From: Hymenobacter roseosalivarius DSM 11622
GTDB lineage: Bacteria; Bacteroidota; Bacteroidia; Cytophagales; Hymenobacteraceae
Direction of reading: 5' to 3'
Assembly: GCF_900176135.1 (NCBI RefSeq)
Contig: NZ_FWWW01000074.1
Location: 1-56,080 of the forward strand
DNA length: 56,080 nucleotides
Shown: positions 17,839-26,641 of the stretch, piece by piece
Numbering within the stretch: position 1 is the stretch's first letter
How the letters are laid out: each line of letters starts with the position of its first letter
The notes under the pieces: generated by a model
Databases searched by the model: none
The model's input: the letters and a program-made list of their open reading frames with translations, nothing else
Told to the model about the DNA's origin: nothing
Translations under genes and position numbers: made by a program

Positions 17839-18372
17839 ATGAAAAACTTACTCTACGCTGGCTCACTCGCAGCCCTGTGCGCCCTAACGGGTTGCAACGA
17901 CGATACGGTTAATCTGGTGCGGTTGGCCCACGCTGATCTGGAAGCAAAAAGTGGCAGTTCGTTGATCGGTACCGCCAGCTTCAGCCAAATAAGCGGCCGG
18001 GGTGTACGGGTGTACATAGTGGTAAGCGGCGTAGCGCCTGGCCAGCACGCGGTCCATCTGCACCAGAACGGGGACTGCTCCGGGCCAACGGCCATGAACG
18101 CGGGCCCGCACTGGAACCCCACCAGCGAGCCGCACGGCCGCCGGGGTACGGCACCATACCATCGGGGCGACATTGGTAACATAACGGTAGGCACCGATGG
18201 CACCGGTGTTCTGGCAGTCACCGCCGAAGACTGGAACATTGGCGGCAGCGATGCCAGCCGAAATATTCTCAACAAAGCCCTCATCGTGCACGCCAATGCC
18301 GACGATTATGTCTCGCAGCCTTCGGGAAATTCCGGCGCCCATATTGGCTGCGGCGTGGTGATGGACCAATAG
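17839..18372 (+). CDS. Cu/Zn superoxide dismutase-like lipoprotein
   Basis: A 177-aa lipoprotein; the lipobox is LTGC with Cys19. The Cu/Zn-SOD ligand set is present: VHLH (His73, His75), GPHWNP (His91), EPHG (His99), YHRGD (His108, Asp111) and LIVHANADD (His151); Cys80 and Cys171 would form the usual disulfide. The active-site arginine of the family (Arg143 in the human enzyme, in GSRLACG) is replaced by His168 in GAHIGCG. The protein should dismutate superoxide in the periplasm or at the outer membrane, but the loss of the guiding arginine could lower the rate. It is monocistronic, with a terminator at 18410. Confidence 0.9.
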   Translation: MKNLLYAGSLAALCALTGCNDDTVNLVRLAHADLEAKSGSSLIGTASFSQISGRGVRVYIVVSGVAPGQHAVHLHQNGDCSGPTAMNAGPHWNPTSEPHGRRGTAPYHRGDIGNITVGTDGTGVLAVTAEDWNIGGSDASRNILNKALIVHANADDYVSQPSGNSGAHIGCGVVMDQ

Positions 18373-18409
18373 TGCGTAAAGTTCAATAAGCAGGAAAGCA
18401 CTATATTAT

Positions 18410-18444
18410 AAAAGTCCCCCAGAACAAATCTGGGGGGCTTTTTT
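18410..18444. terminator. terminator of the SOD gene
   Basis: AAAAGTCCCCCAGA (18410-18423) against TCTGGGGGGCTTTTTT (18429-18444); one G-T wobble position in an otherwise complete stem. Confidence 0.88.
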
Positions 18445-18760
18445 GCGGCTAAGCGAGTTGATGTATAACGCATTAGAAATAAATCGTCTATACTAGAGTT
18501 AGAATTCAATTTCTTCAGGCGCTTCCGCATTTTCGTTTTCGAAGTAATGCCTCTTTTATCACCATCAACTTACGCTTTGCTCGCCGTCGTGGCCGACACG
18601 CGTTGTTGTTGCTGATTTTATTTTAAGCTGACGCTTTCTCTTATTGGATATTAGGTACGCAGTGCAAGCTGGCTCTAACTGCTTGTCCGACTGCGCGATA
18701 CGCCGCTATTGTGGCTGTTAGCCGATTCTGCTTCATTCTTTCCTCCAAACTCGTGTTTTT
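18445..18760. other. 316-base gap before the TonB receptor gene
   Basis: The stretch is moderately AT-rich. No gene, RNA or convincing TAnnTTTG box was found. It must hold the receptor promoter, and possibly a long leader. Confidence 0.4.
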
Positions 18761-21586
18761 ATGAAAAAAATCCTACTTCTTGTGGTGCTCCTGCTGGCCT
18801 TGGTGCCGGCCTGGGCCCAAAACATTGCTGTAACCGGCCGCGTGACCGGCGGCAACGGCGCCGCCCAGCCGGGCGTGACGGTGCTCCAGCGCGGCACTAC
18901 TAACGGCACCAGCACCGATAATGACGGCAGCTACCGCATTCAGGTGCCCGCCGACGCCGTGCTTACCTTTTCGGCCATCGGCTCAGCCACCCAGCAGATT
19001 AGCGTGAACGGCCGCACCAGCATCGACGTGCGCCTGCAGGATGCTACCACGGACCTGAATGAAGTGGTGGTAACCGGCTCGCGGGCTACCGAAGGCCGCT
19101 CGAACATCCTGACTACTTCGCCGGTCGATGTTATTTCGGCCCGTGAAATCAAAGCCTTCGCTCAGGTCGACGTGGCGCAGATTCTGACGTACATAGCCCC
19201 GTCGTTTCAGTCGTCGCGCCAGTCCATCTCCGACGGCACCGACCACGTCGATCCCGCTTCGTTGCGCGGGCTCGGTCCTGACCAGGTACTGGTGCTCGTG
19301 AACGGCAAGCGCCGCCACAGCTCGGCGCTGGTGAACATCAACGGTACGGTCGGCCGGGGCTCGGTGGGCACCGACCTGAACACGATTCCCAACGCTTCCA
19401 TCAAGCGCATTGAAGTGCTGCGCGATGGAGCCGCCGCTCAGTACGGCTCCGATGCCATTGCCGGCGTGATCAACATTCAGCTCAAAGACGACACCACCGG
19501 CCTGCAGGCCACCAGTACCGTGGGCGAGACCTACGAGGGGGACGGCCGCCTGTACCAAGCCGATGCCAACGTAGGCGTCGGTCTGAACGGCCGCGGCTAC
19601 CTGGATCTGAGCGGACAGTTCAGCAACCGGGGCTACACGAACCGCACCGGCACCGATACCGCTCCGCTGATCTATCTGGGTGCGAATGGCGGCTACCCCG
19701 GCAGCGCCAACACCGAGCAGGCCCGCCGCGATCTGAAGGCCCAGGACGACGCCCTGGTAGCTCGCAACGGCTACAACCGCGACAACCTGCGCCTCGGGCA
19801 GTCGGAAGCCCGCAACTACGGTGGGTTCATGAATTTTGGCTATAAGCTGGTGCCGGCCCTCGGACTGGAGGCCTACGTTACGGCCGGAGCCACGCGACGG
19901 ACCGGCAAAGCAGCCGGCTTCTACCGCCTCCCCAACCAGGTTACGCAGGTAGACCTGACCCTCTATCCCAATGGCTTTCTGCCTTTTATCAACACGACCA
20001 TCGTTGATCAGTCGATTATCTCGGGGCTGCGCGGCCAGGTACTGGGGTTCGATGTGGACCTGAGCAACACCTTCGGGCGCAACGAGATTCGGTTCGACAT
20101 CAGCAATACGCTCAACGCTTCGCTGCCTATTGGCCTTAGCCCCACCAACTTCTACGCCGGTGATATTGCCTTTCGGCAGAATACGTCCAACCTGAACTTC
20201 ACGCGGCGCTTCACCAACGTAGCGGCTCTGAGCACCCTGAACGTGGCCTTTGGCGCGGAGTATCGCTACGATAATTACCAGATTAAGGCTGGTGAGCGTG
20301 GCTCGTACGAGAACTACGGCCGCCTCGTGTCGCCGGGTACGTTCGCCGCTGCCGGAGCCCAGGTGTTTCCTGGCTACCAGCCTTCCGATGCCGTGGACCG
20401 CTCGCGCACCAACACGGCCGGCTACATTGACCTGGAAAGCGACCTGACCGACAAGCTGCTGGTAAGCGTGGCCGGTCGGGCTGAGCGCTACAGTGATTTT
20501 GGCAATAACGTGAGTGGCAAGGTGGCCGCCCGCTACAGCGTACTACCGGATGTGGCCGTGCGCGGTGCCATCAGCAATGGCTTTCGGGCCCCTTCGTTGC
20601 AGCAGCGCTACTTCACCAATACCAGCACCCAGTTTGTGCAGGGCGCACCTCAGCAGGTGCTTACCGTTAATAATGATAACCCCATCGTGCGCAACGGCTT
20701 TTCGGCTACTGGTACGGGCCAGCAAGGATTCGGGATTCCGGCCCTGAAGCAGGAGAAGTCAGTAAACTACAGCCTGGGCCTCACCGCGCGGATTCTGAAA
20801 ACCGCCACCCTGACTGCCGATGCCTACCAGATTGACATTCGGGACCGGATTGTGCTCTCCTCGCAGTTCAGCCGGGCCAACGCCACAGTAACCTCTATTT
20901 TGGGCACGCTGCCGGTGAGCCAGGTGCAGTTTTTCGCCAATGCTATCAACACCCGCACCCGCGGCATTGATATAGTGGCCAATGAGCGGGTGGAGGTTGG
21001 GCCGGGACGCCTGAGCCTGACGGTAGCCGCCAACTTCAACCAAACCAGAGTGCGCAAAATCAACAGCTCAGCTACTATCGACGCCGACCAGACGGGCCTG
21101 CAAAACACCTTGTTTGACCGGCAGCAGCGCAACCGCATCGAATCGGCGCAGCCGCGCAGCAAAATCAACCTGACGGCTGGCTACGCCCTGGGTATGTTCA
21201 GCGTGGAGGCCCGCACGGTGCGCTTTGGAGCCGTGGAGTACAAAGATGCCCGCCTGGGCAGCCCCGCCGGCAATCCTAACTTTCTCTATTCGTCCATCGA
21301 TCAGACCTTCAGCGCCAAATGGATAACCGATCTGACGGTGGGCGCGCAGCTGACCAAGATGATCGGGCTGACGGTCGGTGCCAACAACATCTTCAACGTG
21401 TACCCCGACCAGTATAAGGTGAACCCCCGCAACAGCACCACGAACTTCTCCGTCGATCCGCTGCTCAACTACAACTCGACGCTCGATAACACCAACCGGG
21501 GCCGCACGATTTATAACCCCAACCAGTTCGGCTACAACGGCGGCTTCTACTTCGCTCGCCTGAATGTGACCTTGCCCACCAACTAA
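18761..21586 (+). CDS. TonB-dependent outer-membrane receptor
   Basis: A 941-aa receptor with signal peptide MKKILLLVVLLLALVPAWAQ. An N-terminal carboxypeptidase-regulatory-like domain (residues about 22-105: VTGRVTGGNGAAQPGVTVLQ, then DGSYRIQVP) leads to the plug, which starts with LNEVVVTGSRA, close to a TonB box, and includes RGLGPDQVLVLVNGKRRH and YGSDAIAGVINI. The remainder is a 22-strand barrel ending in aromatic-rich strands (GFYFARLNVTLPTN). It imports a ligand, or a nutrient bound to a surface lipoprotein; no SusD-like gene follows, so it looks like a CirA/FepA-type receptor rather than a Sus pair. A terminator follows at 21611. Confidence 0.92.
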   Translation: MKKILLLVVLLLALVPAWAQNIAVTGRVTGGNGAAQPGVTVLQRGTTNGTSTDNDGSYRIQVPADAVLTFSAIGSATQQISVNGRTSIDVRLQDATTDLNEVVVTGSRATEGRSNILTTSPVDVISAREIKAFAQVDVAQILTYIAPSFQSSRQSISDGTDHVDPASLRGLGPDQVLVLVNGKRRHSSALVNINGTVGRGSVGTDLNTIPNASIKRIEVLRDGAAAQYGSDAIAGVINIQLKDDTTGLQATSTVGETYEGDGRLYQADANVGVGLNGRGYLDLSGQFSNRGYTNRTGTDTAPLIYLGANGGYPGSANTEQARRDLKAQDDALVARNGYNRDNLRLGQSEARNYGGFMNFGYKLVPALGLEAYVTAGATRRTGKAAGFYRLPNQVTQVDLTLYPNGFLPFINTTIVDQSIISGLRGQVLGFDVDLSNTFGRNEIRFDISNTLNASLPIGLSPTNFYAGDIAFRQNTSNLNFTRRFTNVAALSTLNVAFGAEYRYDNYQIKAGERGSYENYGRLVSPGTFAAAGAQVFPGYQPSDAVDRSRTNTAGYIDLESDLTDKLLVSVAGRAERYSDFGNNVSGKVAARYSVLPDVAVRGAISNGFRAPSLQQRYFTNTSTQFVQGAPQQVLTVNNDNPIVRNGFSATGTGQQGFGIPALKQEKSVNYSLGLTARILKTATLTADAYQIDIRDRIVLSSQFSRANATVTSILGTLPVSQVQFFANAINTRTRGIDIVANERVEVGPGRLSLTVAANFNQTRVRKINSSATIDADQTGLQNTLFDRQQRNRIESAQPRSKINLTAGYALGMFSVEARTVRFGAVEYKDARLGSPAGNPNFLYSSIDQTFSAKWITDLTVGAQLTKMIGLTVGANNIFNVYPDQYKVNPRNSTTNFSVDPLLNYNSTLDNTNRGRTIYNPNQFGYNGGFYFARLNVTLPTN

Positions 21587-21610
21587 GGCTGGGTATCAAA
21601 TCTTTATGCA

Positions 21611-21648
21611 TAAAAAAGCCCCCCAGTAATGTCTGGGGGGCTTTTTTA
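21611..21648. terminator. bidirectional terminator between receptor and OmpA genes
   Basis: TAAAAAAGCCCCCCAG (21611-21626) and CTGGGGGGCTTTTTTA (21633-21648) are perfect complements of 16 bases, loop TAATGT. It serves both convergent genes. Confidence 0.92.
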
Positions 21649-21663
21649 GTGCTGCTGATTCTG

Positions 21664-22656
21664 TTACTTGGCCGTTGCGCTGGAACTGGCGTCCAGAATC
21701 TGAAACAGCTCGTCCAGCTTGGGCGTGAGGATAATCTCGGTGCGCCGGTTTTTCTGGCGGGCCACCGGCGTTTTGGCCACGTCCAGGGGCACGTACTTGG
21801 AGCGACCCGAGGCCGTGACACGCTCCGGCGTGACGCCGCTGGTAGTCAGCAGGCGGGCAATTTCGGTGGCGCGCAGTACGCTCAGGTCCCAGTTGTCCTG
21901 CATGCCGGCGGTGCCTTTCGTGATGGGCACGTCGTCGGTGTGGCCTTCCACTACCACGTTCACGTCGCGCTGCTCCTGGAGCACGGTGGCCAGCTTTTTC
22001 AGGGCGTCCTGGCCTTTGGGGTCTACTTTGGTCGAGCCTGATTTGAACAGCAGCTGCTCGGAAAGCGACACGTATACCTTGCCGTCCTTGAGCTGTACTT
22101 GCAGGTCGCTGTCATTGAAGCTAAGCAGGGCTTTGCTCACCTTAGCGCGCAGGTCGTTTACGGCCTTGTCTTTCTCGGCCAGGGCCTGCTGGAGCTCGGT
22201 CAGGCGGGCTTCGCGGGTTTTCAGGTCGGCGGTTAGCTTGTCGATTTCCGTCTGGCTTTTGCCCAAATCCGCCTCGCGGCGGGCCAGATCCTGGGCTACT
22301 TTGCTGTAGTCGGCGGATTTGTCGGCCAGGGCGCGGTCGGTGTTTTTGAGCAGCTTCTCGAAGCTGCTGTTCAGCTCACCGTAGAGGTTCTGGGTTTTGC
22401 GCAGCACGTTGCCGGTCTGGGTCGAGTCGGCCACCAAGCGTTTGTTGTCGAGGCGAAGCTGGGCCAGCTCGTCGCTGGCTTTCTGCAGCTCAGCTACGGC
22501 CTGGCGCTGCTGGCGCTCCAGATCGGTTTTGGCTTGCTCGGTAGCCGTTTGGCGGGCGCGCAGGTCATCGTATTTTTTGGAGGCAACGCAGCCGGGCAGT
22601 AACGTGGCAGCCGTCAGGCTTATAGCCCCAAGGAGTAGCGTAGAAGATTTTTTCAC
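21664..22656 (-). CDS. OmpA family lipoprotein with coiled coil
   Basis: A 330-aa lipoprotein. The likely start is GTG at 22656 (VKKSSTLLLGAISL), because it gives a signal peptide ending in lipobox LPGC; the frame upstream of it is not signal-like. A long heptad-rich coiled coil (about residues 25-190) is followed by an OmpA C-terminal domain with VVVEGHTDDVPI, LSVLRATEIARLL and the conserved arginines in RQKNRRTEI, which bind diaminopimelate in peptidoglycan. It would tether the outer membrane to the wall, as Pal or MotB-like proteins do. Its promoter TAAATTTG (22689-22696) is directly followed by the CCCCCC tract. Confidence 0.88.
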   Translation of the reverse strand: MKKSSTLLLGAISLTAATLLPGCVASKKYDDLRARQTATEQAKTDLERQQRQAVAELQKASDELAQLRLDNKRLVADSTQTGNVLRKTQNLYGELNSSFEKLLKNTDRALADKSADYSKVAQDLARREADLGKSQTEIDKLTADLKTREARLTELQQALAEKDKAVNDLRAKVSKALLSFNDSDLQVQLKDGKVYVSLSEQLLFKSGSTKVDPKGQDALKKLATVLQEQRDVNVVVEGHTDDVPITKGTAGMQDNWDLSVLRATEIARLLTTSGVTPERVTASGRSKYVPLDVAKTPVARQKNRRTEIILTPKLDELFQILDASSSATAK

Positions 22657-22688
22657 GATAGAGCGGTGAGTAACAAAGGGCTGGGGGG

Positions 22689-22696
22689 CAAATTTA
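22689..22696 (-). promoter_or_regulatory. -7 box joined to a C6 tract, OmpA gene
   Basis: Minus strand TAAATTTG, exact TAnnTTTG, immediately followed by CCCCCC (22688-22683). A TTG lies about 21 bases upstream. Start codon 27 bases after the tract. Confidence 0.65.
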
Positions 22697-22778
22697 ACTG
22701 AGCGCAACACCCTGCGGCAAGGTAGCCATAGCGGACCCCAACTTCCAACCAGCCAACCTTGCGAAGCGATTTTCGACT

Positions 22779-22786
22779 TATATTTG
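22779..22786 (+). promoter_or_regulatory. -7 box joined to a C6 tract, aldolase gene
   Basis: TATATTTG, exact TAnnTTTG, immediately followed by CCCCCC (22787-22792), upstream of the start at 22830. It is divergent to the OmpA promoter, which has the same arrangement. Confidence 0.65.
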
Positions 22787-22829
22787 CCCCCCGTACTTTT
22801 CCGCTCCCGTCTCACCTAAGAAATCACGC

Positions 22830-23879
22830 ATGGCCTCCTATTCTGACCACAGCGCCGACACGCGGGCCCTGCTCCGGCACGAGTGCAAGACGATAGATAA
22901 AGGACTGCTGCACCAGCCTGGCCCCGATTTTCTGGACCGCTGCTTTGTGCCCTCCAACCGGACGCCGCAGGTACTGCGCTCGTTGGGGCAGCTGTATCAT
23001 CATGGGCGGCTGAGTGGCACGGGCTACCTGTCTATTCTGCCCGTCGATCAGGGCATTGAGCACACGGCCGGCTCCTCTTTCGGACCGAACCCGATGTATT
23101 TCGACCCCGAAAACATCATTAAGCTGGCTGTGGAAGGCGGCTGCAACGCGGTGGCCACCACCTTTGGTACCTTCGGTACGGTGGCCCGCAAATACGCCCA
23201 CAAGATTCCGTTTCTGGTTAAAATCAACCACAACGAGCTGCTGACTTATCCTAATAAGTTCGACCAGATCATGTTCGGGTCGGTGGAGGAAGCCTGGAAC
23301 CTGGGCGCAACGGCCGTGGGAGCTACCATTTACTTCGGCTCCGAGGAGTCGAACCGGCAGATTGTGGAGGTGAGCCAGGCCTTTGAGCGTGCCCATGAGT
23401 TAGGCATGGCTACCGTGCTGTGGTGCTACACTCGCAACAACGCCTTCAAAACCGCCGACAAAGACTACCACGTAGCCACCGACCTCACGGGCCAGGCCAA
23501 CCACCTGGGCGTCACCATTCAGGCCGACATCATCAAGCAGAAACTGCCCGAAACCAACGGCGGCTTCCGCGACCTGAAATTTGGCAAAACCCACAAGGCC
23601 ATGTACGAGAGCCTGTCGGCCGATAACCCGATCGACCTCACGCGCTACCAAGTGGCCAACTGCTACATGGGCCGCATCGGCCTGATCAACTCGGGGGGCG
23701 AAAGCCTGGGCGACACCGACCGCGAAACAGCCGTCAAGACGGCCATCGTGAATAAGCGGGCCGGCGGCCAGGGCCTGATTTCGGGCCGCAAAGCCTTTCA
23801 GCGCCCCTTCGCCGAAGGCGTACAATTACTTCATACCATCCAGGATGTATACCTGGACAGTGAGGTAACGCTGGCTTAG
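22830..23879 (+). CDS. fbaB: class I fructose-bisphosphate aldolase (FbaB/DhnA type)
   Basis: A 349-aa aldolase of the archaeal/DhnA group, not the class II zinc type. Visible family text: [45 protein letters not shown] and [10 protein letters not shown], the last being a good candidate for the Schiff-base lysine. It splits fructose 1,6-bisphosphate into dihydroxyacetone phosphate and glyceraldehyde 3-phosphate in glycolysis and gluconeogenesis. The start MASYSDHS is close to the promoter at 22779. accD follows after a palindromic repeat, so read-through is possible. Symbol given by family resemblance. Confidence 0.9.
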   Translation: MASYSDHSADTRALLRHECKTIDKGLLHQPGPDFLDRCFVPSNRTPQVLRSLGQLYHHGRLSGTGYLSILPVDQGIEHTAGSSFGPNPMYFDPENIIKLAVEGGCNAVATTFGTFGTVARKYAHKIPFLVKINHNELLTYPNKFDQIMFGSVEEAWNLGATAVGATIYFGSEESNRQIVEVSQAFERAHELGMATVLWCYTRNNAFKTADKDYHVATDLTGQANHLGVTIQADIIKQKLPETNGGFRDLKFGKTHKAMYESLSADNPIDLTRYQVANCYMGRIGLINSGGESLGDTDRETAVKTAIVNKRAGGQGLISGRKAFQRPFAEGVQLLHTIQDVYLDSEVTLA

Positions 23880-23884
23880 TGCCT

Positions 23885-24005
23885 CAATGAGCAATTAATA
23901 ATGACTAATGAGCAACTGCTGTTCGTTGTTACGCATTACTCATTAGTCATCTGTTGAAAAGCGTAAATTGCTCATTATTAACTGCTCATTACTAATTTCT
24001 CATTG
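23885..24005. repeat. AT-rich palindromic repeat between aldolase and accD
   Basis: Ends CAATGAG (23885-23891) and CTCATTG (23999-24005) are inverted. Inside, ATGACTAATGAG (23901-23912) pairs perfectly with CTCATTAGTCAT (23939-23950), and the words TGAGCAATTAATAATGA and TCATTATTAACTGCTCA are near-complements. The whole gap is made of variants of the same ten-base word, with no room for other elements. Confidence 0.7.
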
Positions 24006-24010
24006 AAGAT

Positions 24011-24919
24011 ATGTCCTGGTTTAAGCGCGTAGAGAAAGGCATCGTCACCCCGACGGAGCAGAAGAAGGAGACCCCGGACGGCCTGTGGTATAAGTGCCCG
24101 GAGTGCAAGACCGTGTCGCCCATGGTGGAGCACAAGCGCCTGCAGTTTACCTGCGCCAAGTGCAACCACCACGCCCGTATCGATTCGGCCGAATATTTTG
24201 AGGTGTTGTTTGATAATAATCAGTTCACGGAGCTCGATGCCGAGCTGAGCTCGGCCGACCCGCTGCACTTCGTGGATACGAAAGCGTATCCGCAGCGCAT
24301 CGTGGCTACGCAGCACCAAACGGGCCTGCGCGACGCGGTGCGCACGGCCCACGGGCAGCTTAATGGCCTTGACCTAGTAGTAGCTTGCATGGACTTTAAA
24401 TTTATCGGCGGCTCGATGGGCTCGGTGGTGGGCGAAAAGATTGCCCGCGCCATCGACTACGCCCGCCAGCACCGTGTACCCTTTCTCATGATTTCCAAGT
24501 CGGGTGGGGCGCGCATGATGGAGGCGGGCTACTCGCTGATGCAGATGGCCAAAACCTCGGCCAAGCTGGCGATGCTATCGGAGGCGGGTATACCGTACAT
24601 TTCCCTGCTCACTGACCCCACTACGGGCGGCGTGACGGCTTCCTACGCCATGCTCGGCGACTTTAATATCTCGGAGCCCGGCGCGCTGATTGGGTTTGCC
24701 GGCCCGCGGGTAATTAAGGAGACTATTGGTAAAGACCTGCCCAAAGACTTTCAAAGCGCTGAGTTTGTGCTTGAACATGGCTTCCTCGACTTCATCGTGG
24801 ACCGCAAAAACCTCAAGGCCCAACTTACTGACTTGCTGACTATGCTGCGTCCCGCATCGGAGGTTTTGATAGAGACGTTGCCTTTACAACGTAGCTTGCG
24901 AACAGCCGGCACGGCCTAG
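24011..24919 (+). CDS. accD: acetyl-CoA carboxylase carboxyltransferase subunit beta
   Basis: A 302-aa protein. The zinc ribbon is complete: Cys29 and Cys32 (KCPECK) and Cys48 and Cys51 (CAKC). The crotonase-like core shows [41 protein letters not shown] and [16 protein letters not shown], all hallmarks of AccD. With AccA it transfers carboxyl from carboxybiotin to acetyl-CoA, the first step of fatty acid synthesis, in the cytoplasm. The start at 24011 comes immediately after the palindromic repeat. An imperfect terminator follows. Confidence 0.96.
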   Translation: MSWFKRVEKGIVTPTEQKKETPDGLWYKCPECKTVSPMVEHKRLQFTCAKCNHHARIDSAEYFEVLFDNNQFTELDAELSSADPLHFVDTKAYPQRIVATQHQTGLRDAVRTAHGQLNGLDLVVACMDFKFIGGSMGSVVGEKIARAIDYARQHRVPFLMISKSGGARMMEAGYSLMQMAKTSAKLAMLSEAGIPYISLLTDPTTGGVTASYAMLGDFNISEPGALIGFAGPRVIKETIGKDLPKDFQSAEFVLEHGFLDFIVDRKNLKAQLTDLLTMLRPASEVLIETLPLQRSLRTAGTA

Positions 24920-24939
24920 AAACTTAAGGCATTAACCAT

Positions 24940-24985
24940 AAAAAGCCCGCCAGACACGCAATAGCACTACCTGGGGGGCTTTTTT
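24940..24985. terminator. imperfect terminator after accD
   Basis: AAAAAGCCCGCCAG (24940-24953) against CTGGGGGGCTTTTTT (24971-24985). One G in the left arm breaks the C-run, so this is a slightly decayed copy of the common hairpin. Confidence 0.75.
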
Positions 24986-25131
24986 AGCTGTTAGATCCGC
25001 TCATTTGGTTTCAGCAAGGTTTTTGATAGAGCCAGTAATATATTCCACGAACTTTTTCGGGCAAAATGCAGTAAGCAGCACTGAAAATCATTCCTTCCAC
25101 GTTTAGTTTCTGTTCCACCAAGTACACTTCC

Positions 25132-25884
25132 ATGAAATCCTCCAACTCAATTTTTTCTCTTTTCCTGGCCTTTACGCTGTTCCTAGGCTCATGCGCCACG
25201 TCGCAGCAGGGCTCGGGCAACATCCCGCAGGGCAATGATACCACAGGTAATGGAACTGGCCCTCGCAAGACTGGCACTAGCCGCACAGTGAAGGGTGGTG
25301 CTATTGGTGCCGGTGCCGGTGCCATTACTGGCGCTGTCTTAGGTCGCGTGATTGGTGGTAAGTCGGGTACGGCAGCGGGCGCCATTATCGGTGCGGCCGT
25401 AGGCGGTACGGGCGGCGCCCTCATTGGCCGCCGCATGGACAAGCAGGCCGAAGAGTTGCAGCGCGATATGCAGAACGCCAAAGTAGAGCGCGTAGGCGAA
25501 GGCATCAAAATCACCTTCGATTCGGGTATTCTCTTCGATACCAACGCTGCTACACTACGTCCGGCTTCGATGACGGAAATTGACAAAATGGCCACTACGC
25601 TCCAGAAGTATCCCGATACCAACATTCTGGTGGAAGGCCACACGGATGCCAGCGGCTCCGACGCTATCAACCAGCCACTTTCGGAGCGTCGCGCGCAGGC
25701 GGTAGCCACTTATACCACCTCCAAGGGTGTAGAGGCTTCGCGTGTTCAGACCCGTGGCTACGGTTCTTCGCAGCCCATTGCCGACAACACCACCGAAGCT
25801 GGTAAGCAGGCTAACCGCCGGGTAGAAATTGCCATCTACGCCAACGAGAAGATGAAGAAGGCTGCCGAAGAAGGCCGCTTGTAA
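25132..25884 (+). CDS. OmpA family lipoprotein with glycine zipper (first of three paralogues)
   Basis: A 250-aa lipoprotein; signal peptide with lipobox LGSC. After a Gly/Thr-rich linker comes a glycine zipper of alternating G-A/G-G repeats (about residues 63-108: GGAIGAGAGAITGAVLG, AGAIIGAAVGGTGG, LIGRRMDKQ), then an OmpA C-terminal domain with ILFDTNAATLRP, ILVEGHTDASGSD, LSERRAQAV and ANRRVEIAI. It would insert into or span a membrane with the zipper and bind peptidoglycan with the OmpA part. It is nearly identical in layout to the gene at 26642; the shorter gene at 26072 has only the zipper. Confidence 0.9.
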   Translation: MKSSNSIFSLFLAFTLFLGSCATSQQGSGNIPQGNDTTGNGTGPRKTGTSRTVKGGAIGAGAGAITGAVLGRVIGGKSGTAAGAIIGAAVGGTGGALIGRRMDKQAEELQRDMQNAKVERVGEGIKITFDSGILFDTNAATLRPASMTEIDKMATTLQKYPDTNILVEGHTDASGSDAINQPLSERRAQAVATYTTSKGVEASRVQTRGYGSSQPIADNTTEAGKQANRRVEIAIYANEKMKKAAEEGRL

Positions 25885-25909
25885 GCATTACCTGTCGACT
25901 GAAAGACTT

Positions 25910-25939
25910 AAAAAGGCCGCCCACTTGGGCGGCCTTTTT
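25910..25939. terminator. terminator of the first zipper gene
   Basis: AAAAAGGCCGCCC (25910-25922) and GGGCGGCCTTTTT (25927-25939) are perfect 13-bp arms with loop ACTT. Confidence 0.92.
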
Positions 25940-26071
25940 CGTGTTGAAAAAGCCATATTCGTTCTCCTTTTAAGTTCGCCTAAAACCCGGCGAAGTCAAC
26001 CTAAGCGCCATACTTATCGTTTAGGGCTCAGATTGTCATAGGTTTAATCGTGTCACCTAACGAGAGAAATC

Positions 26072-26374
26072 ATGAAAAATATTCGTTTGTATTTCGCTGT
26101 GGCTGCAGCCATATTGTTCTTGGGGAGTAATACTGCCTTGGCACAGAGCACCACGCAGCCTGAGAAAAAAGGCTGGAGTCGGAAAGGCAAGGGCGCTGTC
26201 ATCGGCGCTGGTACTGGCGCGGCGGCTGGGGCCATTATCGCGGGTAAAGGCGACCGGGGCAAGGGTGCCGTTATTGGCGCTGGTGCCGGTGCCGTGAGTG
26301 GTGCCCTGATTGGGCGTAGGCAGGACAAGAAAAAAGACCCGGTTCGGCACCGGGAGTATACCAAGAAAGACTAG
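26072..26374 (+). CDS. short glycine-zipper protein (second of three paralogues, no OmpA domain)
   Basis: A 100-aa exported protein with signal peptide MKNIRLYFAVAAAILFLGSNTALA. The mature part is a glycine zipper: GKGAVIGAGTGAAAGAIIAG followed by GKGAVIGAGAGAVSGALIGRR, two copies of one motif, then a short basic tail. It corresponds to the N-terminal half of the flanking OmpA proteins. It may be a truncated relative or a small partner that forms zipper contacts with them. Genes on both sides share its orientation but have their own terminators. Confidence 0.85.
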   Translation: MKNIRLYFAVAAAILFLGSNTALAQSTTQPEKKGWSRKGKGAVIGAGTGAAAGAIIAGKGDRGKGAVIGAGAGAVSGALIGRRQDKKKDPVRHREYTKKD

Positions 26375-26402
26375 GTTTTGCTAGTCGAAAAGTTGTTCTG
26401 AC

Positions 26403-26435
26403 AAAAGGCTGCCGCTTATTGAGGCAGCCTTTTTT
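26403..26435. terminator. terminator of the short zipper gene
   Basis: AAAAGGCTGCC (26403-26413) against GGCAGCCTTTT (26423-26433), followed by TT. Loop GCTTATTGA. Confidence 0.9.
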
Positions 26436-26641
26436 GGTTTACGGTTAGAAACTAACTCAAGTATATAGGCAGCTAGTAAAAAGCCATTTACAGGCGCGGA
26501 AGGGTATTTTTTTGTTGGTAAATAGGATGGGAGCAGGAGTTTGGCAAGGTGGTTGCCTTTCGATTAGTCATGGGAGGGAATTCATTCCTTTAGTTTGCTT
26601 CCCGCCAACGAATACCAAAACAAACCCCTTCATAGTATATC

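Noticed and set aside
18761..21586. Sus-type receptor pair
   Set aside because: No SusD-like lipoprotein follows; the next gene is a convergent OmpA lipoprotein.
23885..24005. CRISPR-like repeats
   Set aside because: The repeated words are inverted, irregular in spacing and have no spacers of constant length.
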